NCBI RefSeq assembly: GCF_932526225.1
Contig: NC_064037.1
Coordinates: 11,390,203 to 11,454,202, forward strand
Origin: Nematostella vectensis
Lineage: Eukaryota; Cnidaria; Anthozoa; Actiniaria; Edwardsiidae
Length of the DNA stretch: 64,000 bases
Reading direction: 5' to 3'
In this document: in pieces, positions 37,332 through 49,350 of the stretch
Numbering within the stretch: the first letter of the stretch is position 1
How the letters are laid out: each line of letters starts with the position of its first letter
The notes under the pieces: generated by a model
Databases searched by the model: none
What the model was told of the DNA's origin: nothing
Seen by the model: only the letters and a program-made list of their open reading frames with translations
Made by a program: the position numbers and the translations under genes

Positions 37332-40300
37332 CTTTACAGCTCACCTTTCTTGATCTGCTCCTGAACCTCCATCCATCCTTGGAGGGAAACAAAATTGGTT
37401 AAAAATACATTCCATCCTTAGAACATACAGCTGGAAAAATAATAGACTTAAGATACATTCTATCCTAAGATCATAGGAAAAATTGTAGGTTAATGATGCA
37501 TTCCATCCTTAAAACATAGGGAAAAATAGGCTTAAGGTACATAATAATAGGTTAATGATGCATTCCATCTTATGAAAAATTAACAATTTGACGGTATAAT
37601 TTTATTACCACTATTTTTAATAACAAAATAATACTTTTCTTCACATTTCTTTATTATTAGTGTATCAAGACTAACTCCCTTATTAATTATATGATATACA
37701 TTAAATTTGGAAACCAGGTGCACATTAGCATAAACTTTATTTACAAGAATATTCAAATAAACAATTTATGAGAGAAGCCATAATGAGGATTTGAAAAGTA
37801 GAGCTTACTGCTTATGAGCATGTTTATGAGTAGGATGTCTGTATTACTAACCTTTAGTGAGAAAGTCTACGCACTCTTTGTGATTAAAGTGATCCTTAAC
37901 TAGGACAGGTGACTGAATACCAGAGTCGCATGAGCTGACGCTATTGGCGTCCACACCACTGTCACTGCTGTATTGTAAATCTTCTGGGAATGAGTTAAAA
38001 TAATCAATATTATACTGATAAGCGTAATGAGCTTTGGAAAGTCTTGTAGGCCTCAGGGAACATAACAATGCCATGGCAGCGCCAGGAATATAGGATTGCT
38101 CTACTTTCCCATAAATCAGCCATGAAAATAACCACAGTCAGTCATTTTGATAAAATTAAATAGCTGAATAAAAAGGTGTCACGAATGAAAAAGAATGCAA
38201 AACCCTAACCATTTAAAAAAAAAAAATTAAAAACGTTGTCAAACTTGTTATTGAAAAAAGGTAATGAAAGACAACTTTTTTTTTATTGAACAGCATCAAT
38301 TTGTAGTCAGTCTAAGTGTGAAGATGTGGACGTAATATATGCTGTAGAGACAATATGGGCTAAAAAAATAAATGTCAAGGAAACTACTCAACATAAAACT
38401 CCATCTCTGTGTTAATTTATTTCCATTATATGTATCTTCAGCATTATCACCCTATTTAAAGGACTAAGTATAGACCGAAGTGAAATTGTCATTACCTTTA
38501 GTCTTGCTGCTCTTGGCTTTGAGGAGAGCATCCCGATAAGAGAATGCTGCACTGTCTTGCAAAGTCAGCACTGTGGGTCTGTCTTTGACGTCATTATTAC
38601 CACTCTCTGGTGCACCACTGCATGGCAGCTGTGTATTGTTTAGACATCCATTATGATTACTTCCAATGCCATCCTTCATGTCTTGCTTATAGTTCATTGA
38701 AGGTGTCTCTGTGTGTTGATTTTGCCCCTTGTGGCCAAACTTGTTATCATTTCTATTCATCCCCCTTCTGTTTCTCCTAGTATTGTCACTTAGCTTGCAC
38801 TCCTTGTGAGATTTAACAGGATCTGTCTTCTTTTTAGATCTCCTAGGCTGTTCCCAGCCTTCATCCTCAAGACTCTGCAACTCTTCTCCAGTGCATGTTA
38901 ACATACATTCAGATTTTTCCAATAATGGTTTGTTCACCCCTACAGTGCTAAACTCATCAACTTTCACAGAAACACTAAGCTCCTTAATATCAGTACCTTT
39001 TTGGCTAATTGACATGTTTTTTAGCGATGTAGATGGGGGTGAAGTGTGTTCATTGTCTATACTTTGAAGAGTTGCTTCAGAGAGTAAACCAAGAGCAGAA
39101 TTAATAAGTTGATCAGCAGAAAGAGGGAAACCAAATGGAGGCCCATCCAGCATAGTGGAATCTGAAAGAAAAACAGAGTATTTGTGTTTAACTTTAATCA
39201 TTGCAAAGGATGGTAAAGGCAATAATGGACAACTAACACATGCAAGAACATGGTTAGATTTGTGAAAAGGTAGTTCATGGGTATGTGTACAGTATATGTT
39301 GTATGGGTACAATGGGGCTACTGTATGGAATGAATGTTTTTGGGGGCAGGGGTAGCAGAATTACAAAAAAATTATAAAGCCATAAAAATATAATTCCAAA
39401 AGAAAAATCTGGGAACACACAAAAAAGAAACATACAGAACACAGAAGTACTCAAAATAAAATGCAAACCATACCATGTATCCTTTCCTTTAAATTTGTAA
39501 TTGTAGGGGCAGAGAGGAAAGATATTAGCAGGTGCTACTAGCTGGTGCTTATATTAGGTGGAATTTTTTTAAATACTACTTTTAGTCTACCTGACCTAGT
39601 TTATGAATTGTGGAATTCAAGAAGAGTTTTGTCCAGCATACTATTGTAAACATAAAAACAGTCAAAATACACTCTAAGTAGTATGGCTCTTTTTTTTTTC
39701 TAGGGCTATTCCTGCTTCTACTTATATAAAGGTTACAAATTGATAAATGACCAGTTGATGTGTGTCTCACCCGCTATAGTACAAGCCGGCTCACTCCAAG
39801 AACTTTTCAACATTTCATCACTTTCTAAGTAATTTTTATTGTCTTCTTTTAAATTTCCTTCTTTTTCTCCAGATGAAATGTCTGCTACAAGCCTCTGGTT
39901 CATTGCTACAGTTCTTGATCCATTTGAGTCCAATAGCTTGAATTTCATTTCTGTATCATTAACCGGAACTACAACCAACTCCTCCGGAGTGGCCGCATTG
40001 ACATTACCATCAGTGGTTTGTGTTTTCTTTTTAGATTTCTTTTTCTTTTTAGATTTGCATGAAGTTTGTTGGTCATTTGTTAAACCTTCCACACATGCCT
40101 GCTGAGTCTGATTCAATACATTACCCCCAGGCTCAGAAGAAACTATAGGTTGGTTGCTGTTTAGACCCTCAAATTTAAGCTGTAACTGGGCATGGCTGGC
40201 ACTATCACCAGCTGTAAACTTTCTTCCTTTACTCCTATACAGGTCAAACTTGGGAAGTGCAGCCAACTGTCTTGCCATCTCCTTAATATGATTAATCTAG

Positions 40301-43300
40301 AAGAAAAAAATGGTCAAAATTATACTGGGCAGTCTCATTCCATTTATACTGGAACCTCGTGTTTCATAAATGGCCCTGTTAGACAGAAAGAATGTTATTT
40401 GCATGAATCATGTGAGCCTAAGGAACCCTGATATGTTTAAGGTAATTCCCTTGAATTGCACTGTGCACATCTTCTGCACATAGTACGCTGTGTGTGTGTG
40501 CGCCACAGTTGTACAAGAAAACACAGCAAAAGGCGCATGTTTTTTTACTTAACATCGCTTTGCAAGAAAAACAAAGTCGGTTACCCCCATCTTTTATTTG
40601 CTCAAATAGTTAAATATATACAGAAAAATGATATACTGAAAGAAAAAAAGTTGGGTTGTCGAAGTTTTGTTATTTCTCTTAAAAGCCGTAAAAATGGCGC
40701 TTTTTACCTTATGAATAGTGGCAAAAACAATGTCTCTTAGTGCGATCTCTTAAAATGTGATTTGTTTTGAACATTAGCCACTACAAGTTATTGTTAAGGA
40801 GATGGGATTTTGGCAGCTTGACAAACAGAACTTAATTTTAGACTATAGGCTCTTTTTTTGAAAACTAAAATTTTATATTTTAGACTATAGGCTCTCTTTT
40901 TGGAAAACTAAAAGTTGGGATTTTTCCTCGCGCGATCAGTGAAAACGTGTCAACTCTACGCCCCTCTGTTGAGAAAACGGGGTCAGTACCCCCATTTTTT
41001 AATTACATTTTTTGAAAGCCCTTAACTTCAATATTGTTAATGCCAAGTTTAAAAAAATTCTGGGTTGTAGAGCTATTTCAAGGGAATTACCTTAACAAGA
41101 TGTTTCATGAAGCTTTTGAAATAGGGGTTAATAAGCCCGTACCCAGGGGGGGGTGCAGGGGGAATGGCCAAAGGTCCACTTTCGGTTCTCAATAGATGTG
41201 CTATTATTTGTAGACAAAATTATTAAGCATCAGCTAGATCTCTCTGGTATGTAGCCAAATCTGACAATGTCAACGTCCAGTGGGGATACTGCAAAGGCAT
41301 GGTCAGATTTCTTCAAAGAAATCCCCCCCCTCCCCCCGGATATATAAGGCCCACTTTTTTTGGATTTCGCACCCTCCCCAAGAAAAATCCTGGGTACGGG
41401 CCTGGATTAAACATATTATTGGAAGGTAGAGAACTGAGAATGAAATACTGCCCCTGCAGGCTATCAGCCTTAGTAAGCAAGAATTGGGAGAAAAGATTCC
41501 TAAACCCCAAATAGGATTCTAATCACATTATAGGACTGAAAAAAAAAAAAAAACAAGATTAAAAAAGGCACATAATTGTCATTTCAATTATAAGCAAAAA
41601 TAAGAACAGGGTGCCAGTATTTGATTTAATCCAAAGCCAAAAGGTTTATATAAATGCTATAGAGCTGCTTGATTAATAGCTTAAAAGAGTGTTTTCTCCC
41701 TCTGATGTCATTACCTGACAGATGTCAAGGGTTTAGTTGTTGGATATCCTTATCCTCTACCTCCAGAGCAAACAGACACTACTAAACTCAAAATTGAAAC
41801 TTGAACCTGACCTTCAAATATGTAAGCCATTGAACATTCGATGGCTAATAAACATCCCTGACCATAATATTTACAATTTCAAAGATTCTTTACACATAGT
41901 GGGTACTTGAGTTAGATTTAGTTGTTAATAAATTAAAGCTGAAGTAGAAATGAAACAAAACACCAAGGAAGTACTATATTATTTAAGTGGAAAAAAAATC
42001 TGTGGTCAATTATATTTTGTATAATTATATTTTGTATTGTACATACATTGTCTAGATGTCTGTACCATAAACAAAAGATCTCTAAAATAATAGCCCAAAG
42101 GGGCATTCACATATATATCACATAATGGCTCTCCATTACAAACCCATTTGTTGAAATTCTAAAAGGATAATGGGTCACCCATTAGTATACGATTTAGCTT
42201 ATGCATAAGATTTTTGAAAAATATAGTTTAAAATAAAACGGCCTTTGACATTTTGCCTCAGTACATAATTTCTTGTATTTTAATAGATTAGTATGTAAAA
42301 ACTACATGCAACAGTGTCACTCATTTAGGGAGGTATATGCACTGAAAACACTAAAAGCTGAGGCTAAATGCACGTGTGCCATATCCAATAGCTGTCATGT
42401 GCTGTGACAAACATATTCAAACAATTATCTTTGCTCAAACAAAACTGCACGCGTTTTTTTCACAATATCATCACTAATTAATGCACACAATAAAAACTAC
42501 ATCGACTGTGTACTGTATCAGATCGATTTAAACCAGGAAATACTGTTCGGATATAAGAGAGATAATGAAATTTTTGAAATAGCAATAACTTCAGGCTTTC
42601 CTCGTGTATATTAAGTAACTTACTTTTTTTTTACAATTTTCATGGAAGGAAAAAGAGCCATAAGCTTACCACAAAACGCATCAGTAGGGTCGTTATGATG
42701 TAATCAAATGATTTGTGTTACTGCGTAAGTTCCGATCTGTCCCGTTGCCTTGTAGAGGACGTATGAATTACGAGCCAGAAATTAATAAACGGAATTCGAA
42801 TGCGAGCGTGCAAAACTGAACGACTATTTTACCAAGTCGTCAATGCACTCTGACCTCGACCACGCTGGACGTTAAAATTACTAAAACGTCTTAAACGATT
42901 ACAAACTTACCTGCACAAGCAATGTCAGGAATTAAACTAGCTGTTGATAAATGCTTGACTTGTTTCCTTATTTTTTATTATTTCCGACAGAAAATAACCG
43001 TGAGATGTACACGGTATCGACAACGACGTGTACTGGTAAAGAATTGCATAATATCTGAGGTCACATGTCCCTGTTGCATATTAACTACCCACCTGACGAA
43101 CAACAAAACCAAGCTGGTCAAATGTCAAACACAAGAAGCGGTAATTCGCTTGAAATTATGTGAAAACGCGAACAACCAACGCAAAAGTCTAAAAATTTCG
43201 CGACAAGAAGCCGAAATGTTTGCTTGACAACCGTTCGTTTTCGCTTACCCGCTCCGTAGAAACACTCTTAGGGATGCTGTCATAAAGTTCGAGGAATTGT

Positions 43301-43434
43301 TCAACGTCATCTGCAACCAATGAGTCGGCTAGTTCGATGGTTATGGATAATTCAGCTGAGTCAAGCCCATTCAGTAGAAGAAACTCGTTTTGCATCTCTG
43401 CCATTTTGTCAACTCCATCGCAGTCTTTGTCCAT
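36918..43434 (-). CDS. Unrecognised 598-aa protein, 6 exons, charged and low-complexity
   Basis: Coding exons (minus): 43249..43434, 39771..40296, 38496..39161, 37852..38100, 37345..37377, 36918..37054. They total 1797 nt and close exactly in phase, which strongly supports the model. The N-terminus is acidic and Leu-rich (ELADSLVADDVEQFLELYD). Exon 2 has PKFDLYRSKGRKF and a Lys-rich tract KSKKKKKSKKKTQTTDG, a possible nuclear localisation signal. Exon 3 has EGWEQPRRSKKK and AAFSYRDALLKAKS. The C-terminus is basic and Gly-rich (HGRKHPGGGHVKQRGYF). It may be an RNA-associated or nuclear protein, but I recognise no family. Mostly predicted disordered by eye. Confidence 0.78.
37121..37331. repeat. 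(TAA)n microsatellite with TAG interruptions
   Basis: Long AAT/TAA array with a block of AGT variants at ~37189..37240, in the last intron of the 598-aa gene. It abuts the 33-nt exon 5 within ~15 bp. The poly-Tyr reading frame across it is an artefact. Confidence 0.95.
37390..37575. repeat. Tandem ~60-90 bp units carrying an acceptor-like AAG|GATGGA
   Basis: Three diverged copies of a unit with CATTCCATCCTTA (near 37409, 37500 and 37560) lie directly upstream (in minus orientation) of exon 5, whose own acceptor reads CCAAG|GATGGATGG. The units therefore repeat a relative of the exon's 5' border. Confidence 0.5.
40835..40917. repeat. Tandem duplication of ~46 bp
   Basis: The block containing TTTTAGACTATAGGCTCT occurs twice in direct succession, in intron 1 of the 598-aa gene. 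Confidence 0.75.
41130..41408. mobile_element. MITE with GCCCGTACCCAGG termini
   Basis: Left end GCCCGTACCCAGG and right end inverse CCTGGGTACGGGC, with interior blocks GGTCCACTTTCGGTTCTCAA and TAGCCAAATCTGACAATGTC. A diverged copy in the opposite orientation lies at 61390..61730. Located in intron 1 of the 598-aa gene. Non-coding. Confidence 0.8.
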
Positions 43435-45022
43435 GGAGCCTTCGTAAAATTGTCAGCGGTGTCATATATAGGCAGATCCCTCATGTTTGATACGAAACTG
43501 CTCATCAGTTAGCTCCATATGGTTATTTCATCAAGTCATTAGAAAAGGCTGAGCCTTATAAATTCTAAGAAGAGTATTTTTCGACGAATTTCGGCTCCTT
43601 TACTATTTCTTTATAGCGGGACCCCCAACGTTGCCCGAAAAATTTTCCCGTGTCCGCTAAGGGGTTCCTTTGCGAGCCGTGTCTTATACGCCCTTTTTCC
43701 TCTAGGTAGAGCCCCTTCTTTATGGTTGGTTCTCACTAGGACGCAAGCGCAAGCGCAAACGGAAGCGCAACACAAGTGAGAATCAGTCAAACACAAGTGC
43801 AAGAAAATCAATGCCCTTATGTTCTAGTGAGAATCGGAAAACTACTTGCGTTCCGCTTGCGCTTACGTCTAAGTGGGAACCAACCTTTAGGCGTGCCCGA
43901 CGAACCATACCATCTTGGTTTCTATGTTATCCATGAGCTCACTTAGCCTCTGCAGCTTCAAACTTTACAAAAAAAAATCGCTAGTTGAGTACCAGAGGGA
44001 GTACAAAAAAAAAAAAAAAAAAAAAAAAAATTCGCAGAGAATCTGAAATAATTGATCACGGCGCGCAAATCCTAAACCCCTGAAATACGTACGCCTATTC
44101 CTAGACTTGCCTCAAGTCGCCCTCTTTGATCGTTTCCTAAAAAGAGCGCGCGATCTAATGGGTATTTTCTTCAGTTAGCGAAGCAAACAAAATCGGGCGC
44201 GCGGAGAGGGGGCCTTTTGCCTCTTGCACAGCAAAAGCCAATTTCTAAAAAGCCGACCAACGGACTTTGAGAAAGTCTAGCTTATCATCATAGGCACACA
44301 ATATTCGTACATACGCAAGTACACTGACAAAGCGATAGCCATTATACATGACATCCACAAGTTTATTATAACAACAGGGTTCCATTTATGTGTCAATGTT
44401 TTAAAAAGCACCTATTTACAATCCTGAATTACTACATCGAAACTATTGTAAAGTGACACAATACATCAAAATGACGTAGTGAGAACGAGGATTTTGTACT
44501 GAGTGTTCGCAGACGCACATTCCGTTATACGCATGCGCAATAGAGGAGGGAAGGCTGGTAGTGTTGTGTATTTCGAATACCTCAGAACAGGACCAAAATA
44601 AAGATTCAATATCTCGCTCATGTTTGCTAATGAAATGACCATATGTGCATCTTTAGCGTTTTAGGGCAGTTTTTCCCAGTTTTTTTCCTTTCTTCATATT
44701 TCATGGTGAACAATCTTTACAAGGACGATCACATTTTACCACAAACATGGTCTAAAAGCAACAGGCAATTTTGTGTTCATAGATCAAACACAGTTCTTTA
44801 CTTCTGTAATCTTTACTTCTCTACCTCTTTTCATACTTTTCAAGGGAATAAATTATTATAAACAAAACAAATTTCCCCAGAAAATGCCCCATCTAAAATG
44901 TATCCTTACCCGCCCAGAATCAAGTTTTTATATCTTGAAATGCTCCTAAAAATCAACTTTGGCTTATGTCGAAAACACCTACAGGACACAAATACAGACA
45001 CAAAGATCAACCTCGCAAAGAA

Positions 45023-45115
45023 ACACATCTCACCAAAGTCACACATCTCATCAAAGTCAACACATCTCCTCAAAGTCACACATCTAATCAAAGTCAACAC
45101 ATCTCACCAAAGACA
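45023..45115. repeat. 19-bp tandem repeat
   Basis: About five copies of ACACATCTCAYCAAAGTCA with small changes. Confidence 0.85.
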
Positions 45116-46567
45116 CAATGATTTTCCTAAATTACTTCTAATTGGCGTTATTGAAAGTCCTTCCTTTTCCCTCTCCTTCCTTCCACATTCCATAGCCACA
45201 TGGACACAACAGGCAAACGCCTTTGCGCCACATGCTTCATTTCCACAATGTAAAAATGTAAAAAATGCCGAAACCTGAAGACGCGAGTTCTTCTCAGAAG
45301 CTTCTTTCTTCTTACTTTTGTGGATTTATAGCATTTGTTCTATTTTGCAAAAACTTCTCATCAAGTCGTCTATCTAAAAACAAAATGTCTTCTTCTCTGC
45401 GTTTTTTGCCTGAGATTTAACTAGGGATACTATAAATTACATGACTTTAACTTAAATACATATCTAACTTAATGACTAAGTGACACTTCCAAAGCTTTAC
45501 TGCGCTGGTAAGAAAACAACGCCCAACTTACCTCATTTACCTTAAACTCACGACACAACTACTAACCTCATACCGACTCGCCCTGCCCCGCTGAGCACCA
45601 GTCACGTGTCTCTAGCACGTGACTCACACTAGATACACTTGACAAGAGCTCAGCGTGCAACGATGTAAGTATCCCGGATGTAGGCACCACTCCTTTGCGT
45701 GTCGTCATTAAACTTACAAACTTGCAGTCGCTACCAGGCACAAGCGCAAAAATAAAAAAGAAATAAAATAAAAAAAAAAACGACAAAAAAACAATTCTCA
45801 CCGACCTCATAGAAATAATGTCCTATACAATATGGCTAAAATCAAGAGGGAAGGAAATATACGCGAACTCGTTTATCTTTTTTTTACCATTCATGTGACA
45901 GAACCCAAGAATTGTAATAGCTTTTAATTTCGGCTTTTTCTCGCAGTTTTACAGTAGACCATTAACAACACTTGATAGAGTCTACAAAAAAGCAAACACA
46001 CATTCGCCACGTCCAATCACTAGTAGAACCCGGCCCACCTGCCAGAACTACACGCTACCTGAACCACGGGAACACGTTTAACATCCATAAGCAAACTTTA
46101 TCCTCTATAACAATAATGAACTCTAGTATAAGTCATGCCGTATAATTCATAATTCAGCTTTGACCCAAGCATAACATACAAACCAAATTAGACATATGAC
46201 TTACTAATCATCAACCCTTGCCAATTGCTGATTGAAGACGCCATACGCCACCCAATTCCTAAGGGCACTGGGGATATTTGCACTATTCAAGCATGTATTC
46301 ATTCGAGATGCAGTCTCGAGTCGAAAATTCTAGAGGCTGACCCCGGCTGACACGCTTATGATTTGTACAATGACAAGGTCAGCCTATATAAACATCGAGG
46401 CAAACTGTGATCGCACCTCGTAGAGCAAGAAATCTTCTTTTAGGTGAATAAATTCAAAGCCCTATCTTTGAAAGGAATCGGGCTTACTGCGGTCTGAAAA
46501 TTGACATTGTGTTAATCGGGTCATCAATATATCGTCTTAGAAAATAGAAGAAGCGATCAGATATCTG

Positions 46568-46690
46568 CCGAAAGTGGTATTAGAGTTCTTAATAAAATAT
46601 GGTCGCGAAGTCGTAAAACATTTGCAAACCGAAAGTGGTATTAAAGTTCTTAATAAAATATGGTCGCGAAGTCATAAAACATTTGCAAAC
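46568..46690. repeat. 61-bp tandem duplication
   Basis: CCGAAAGTGGTATTARAGTT... occurs twice back to back (46568..46628 and 46629..46689), differing at only a few bases, so it is recent. Confidence 0.9.
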
Positions 46691-47218
46691 AGAAAGAAGA
46701 TTAAGAATCTGATGGGTGATTCGTTTAGTATCTTGTCAAATAATATTTTTATTTTTGGTCCTGTTTGAGAGGATTGGTTGGTCATTTTGAATGCATACCT
46801 CTATACTACCGCTTCCCCTCCATCCTTCTTAAATCATATCAGCTTTTGCCTTTGTGTGAGCACTACGCCTGCGACTTCAGTGACGATTTCCTCGATCTCT
46901 TCTTGAAAGCCTGCTTGAGAACTGAAAATGCGAAAGACTTAGAGCAAAAGACTAGAAATTCAAATACAATGCCAGTCTATATAAGAAGGAATTCCAATGT
47001 ACGTTATTAGGAAAATGAATAAAATGAACCTGAAGTAAATATCTATTCTTTGAGAAGGTTATTAGGTAATTATTTGGTAGATTATTCGGCATCCTTTCCT
47101 CCCATGAGATGGTGAAACACTGCTTTATTATCACCGCTCTAAAGGCTTAAGCCTTTGGCTGCCGAAAAACCTACAGGAAGGAGCATCTGGCCCGGACGGT
47201 GGCCTGTTCGGAGAACCC

Positions 47219-49350
47219 CTAATGGCCCTCCAGTCGGCCGCTTGCTGAGGACGGCCTCACGTGCAGCTCGCATATTGGCGTGACCTTTCGGTGCTTCAAG
47301 CTCGATGGTCGAAGCTTCTTCAAGAATGCAAAGACGCTTTTGTTTGACGAAGATGCCAGCGCTTCTGGTTCTGGGCTGGACTTCGCAGGAGTAGGATCAT
47401 CTTTACTCGTACTCGAAGCTGATGACTTAAGCACAGCCTCGGCGCTAGATTTTGAATGGTCCGATGTCGAGCTTGCTGCATCCGGTGCGGGTCTGGCTGA
47501 AGGCAGCATTTTCATCATGTTCCCTTGTGCGAGTCGCGGTTTTATCCCGATATTCAGCACATCCACAAGGAAGAAATATTCAATGCCAAGCATCGGATTA
47601 GTCTTGTACTGACCGTTCTCATCCAACCAGGCCTCGGCGAAGGTAGTATTATCCTCCTCCCAACGTCCAGTGATCCAGTTCTTCCGGGTCTTCTTCGGCT
47701 TGCTTGCGCTGGTGCTCGAGCTGTGATTATTGATTTTGGCGGAGCCAACTGTAGACAAAGTTGACACGCTTGCAAGCGACTTTGACGGTGCTGGGGTGAT
47801 CTGGGTGACTGGAGTAGATGCACAGATAGATGTTGCAGTGACGGTGGTGGTGGCAAAGCTAGGGTTCGTTGGTGCGGTGGATGCGCTTGCGGTGGTGGAG
47901 ATACTGGAAACAGTTGCACTCGCAGGAATAGTTGTGGCAGCTGTTCTTACCGCGATTAAACCGGTGGTGTTTGTACAAGCGTTAGACGTCCAAGTGGGAG
48001 ATTTGCTTTGCACGGTGGTGATGGCGTTAGAAGCAATTGGAGTAGTGGGAATCGTGATGATTCTGCCCGTATCTGTGTCTCCGACTGTCTTGACAGTGAT
48101 GGTGTTGATGGCAGCGGATGTTTCATTGTCAGTAATGGCGGTAGTGTTGTTTGGTTTAATAGCAGTTGTAGATGAATTTGTCGCGCTGCCCGATGCTGAG
48201 AATTTCTGTTGTTTGTTATTCTAGAAACAAAAAACCTAAACAATCAAATACAAAAAGTGGAATAGCACAGACAATACAAAAATAACATACAGAATAAAAC
48301 GATAAAAATAGTTTGAAAACATGCATTTTATTCTTTATGACTCTTATTGAAAAATAAACTGCTTACGATGAAGACAGTGAAAGCGGGGAAATTTGTGGTC
48401 TTCTTACAAGAGAGTCAGGTGGCGGAGAGGCTATCAAAATAGTCGCTAACCTGACAGCCATCTTGTTTCAACAAGTTATTTGTCAAGGAAGAGGTAGCGA
48501 TAGGCGAATGATTTGGAGATGACTTCGAGTTGGCTTCTTCGACCGCCGAGCAAATTTTATCTCTTTGGGTCATACCTACAGGAGACAGATAAAACAGATT
48601 AAAAATAAAACAGAAAAGATAAAACACAGAAAAAACAAAGAGGAAAAACAGAAATAGTTTAGCAGTGGAGGAAGGAAAAAAGGTCAAAAAGGATCAACAA
48701 CAACAAAAAACGAAGAAAAACAGCAACAAAATTATCAACAACAAGAAGAACATCAAACAGCAACTATGTAAAAAACATCTTCAGGCACCTGAACTCAGTT
48801 GTGTTGTTTTGGGTTTTGTTTCTTGGGTATCCGATACTTTTGTCCTTTTTCCTTTTCCATAAATACTTGCGGGTGTAGGAAGTTCTGGTGGATTATCAGT
48901 TCTGACCGCTGTGACTTCACTTGCCCTGTTCTTCGTAACAGTCGCTGCTTTCCCTTTGCCATAAATGCTCTTGGGCGTCGGCAGTTCTGGGTAGTCTTTA
49001 GCTTGGACCGCCTCGCACCCCGAGACACCTATCCATCCTATCCCGGCATTAGATTCTTTTCCTTTCCCATGAATACTTGTGGGCCTAGGAGGATTATGGT
49101 TGTCTTTAGCTTTCCCCTCCTCGAAGCCCGACGTCTGACTTATTCTATCCTTCCTGGGATTCACTGGTTTTCCTTTTTTATAAAAACTGGCGGGCGTAGG
49201 AGGTACAACGACCCTCTCTGATGTCGATGCTAACTGCAGATCCTGTAATGTATCCTGTAGACCCGTGCAAGGCGCGTGACTTCTGCCAGGTAGATACTCA
49301 TCGTCGTCTGAGGATTTTAATAGTGGGGGGGATTTATTGCGCATTGCCAA
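47219..49350 (-). CDS. Unrecognised 562-aa protein with YGKGK repeats and Ser/Thr-rich middle, 3 exons
   Basis: Coding exons (minus): 48789..49350, 48451..48575, 47219..48220; 1689 nt, in phase with GT-AG borders. The N-terminal third carries four repeats ~35 residues apart (residues ~50, 87, 122 and 156) of the type LPTPxSIYGKGK. The middle is Thr/Ser/Ala-rich and low-complexity (exon 3 start). A more ordered block follows: KKTRKNWITGRWEED, AEAWLDENGQYKTNP, FFLVDVLNIGIKPR. The C-terminus has SVFAFLKKLRPSSLKHRK. No domain recognised; no signal peptide. Possibly a lineage-specific disordered scaffold protein. Start chosen at the first in-frame ATG, 49350. Confidence 0.72.

Larger units (their letters stand above)
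43435..47218. other. Intergenic interval between the 598-aa and 562-aa genes
   Basis: No supportable gene. Features: short direct repeats of AAGCGCAAGCG type at ~43740..43870; a poly-A run (44005..44030); a 19-bp tandem repeat (45023..45115) and a 61-bp tandem duplication (46568..46690). Short ORFs here show no family features. Confidence 0.5.

Noticed and set aside
37027..37392. Poly-tyrosine/isoleucine open frame
   Set aside because: Pure translation of the TAA microsatellite.
44643..45278. Plus-strand ORFs 44643..44861 and 44898..45278
   Set aside because: Composition follows AT-rich DNA and a 19-bp tandem repeat; no splice structure or family match.
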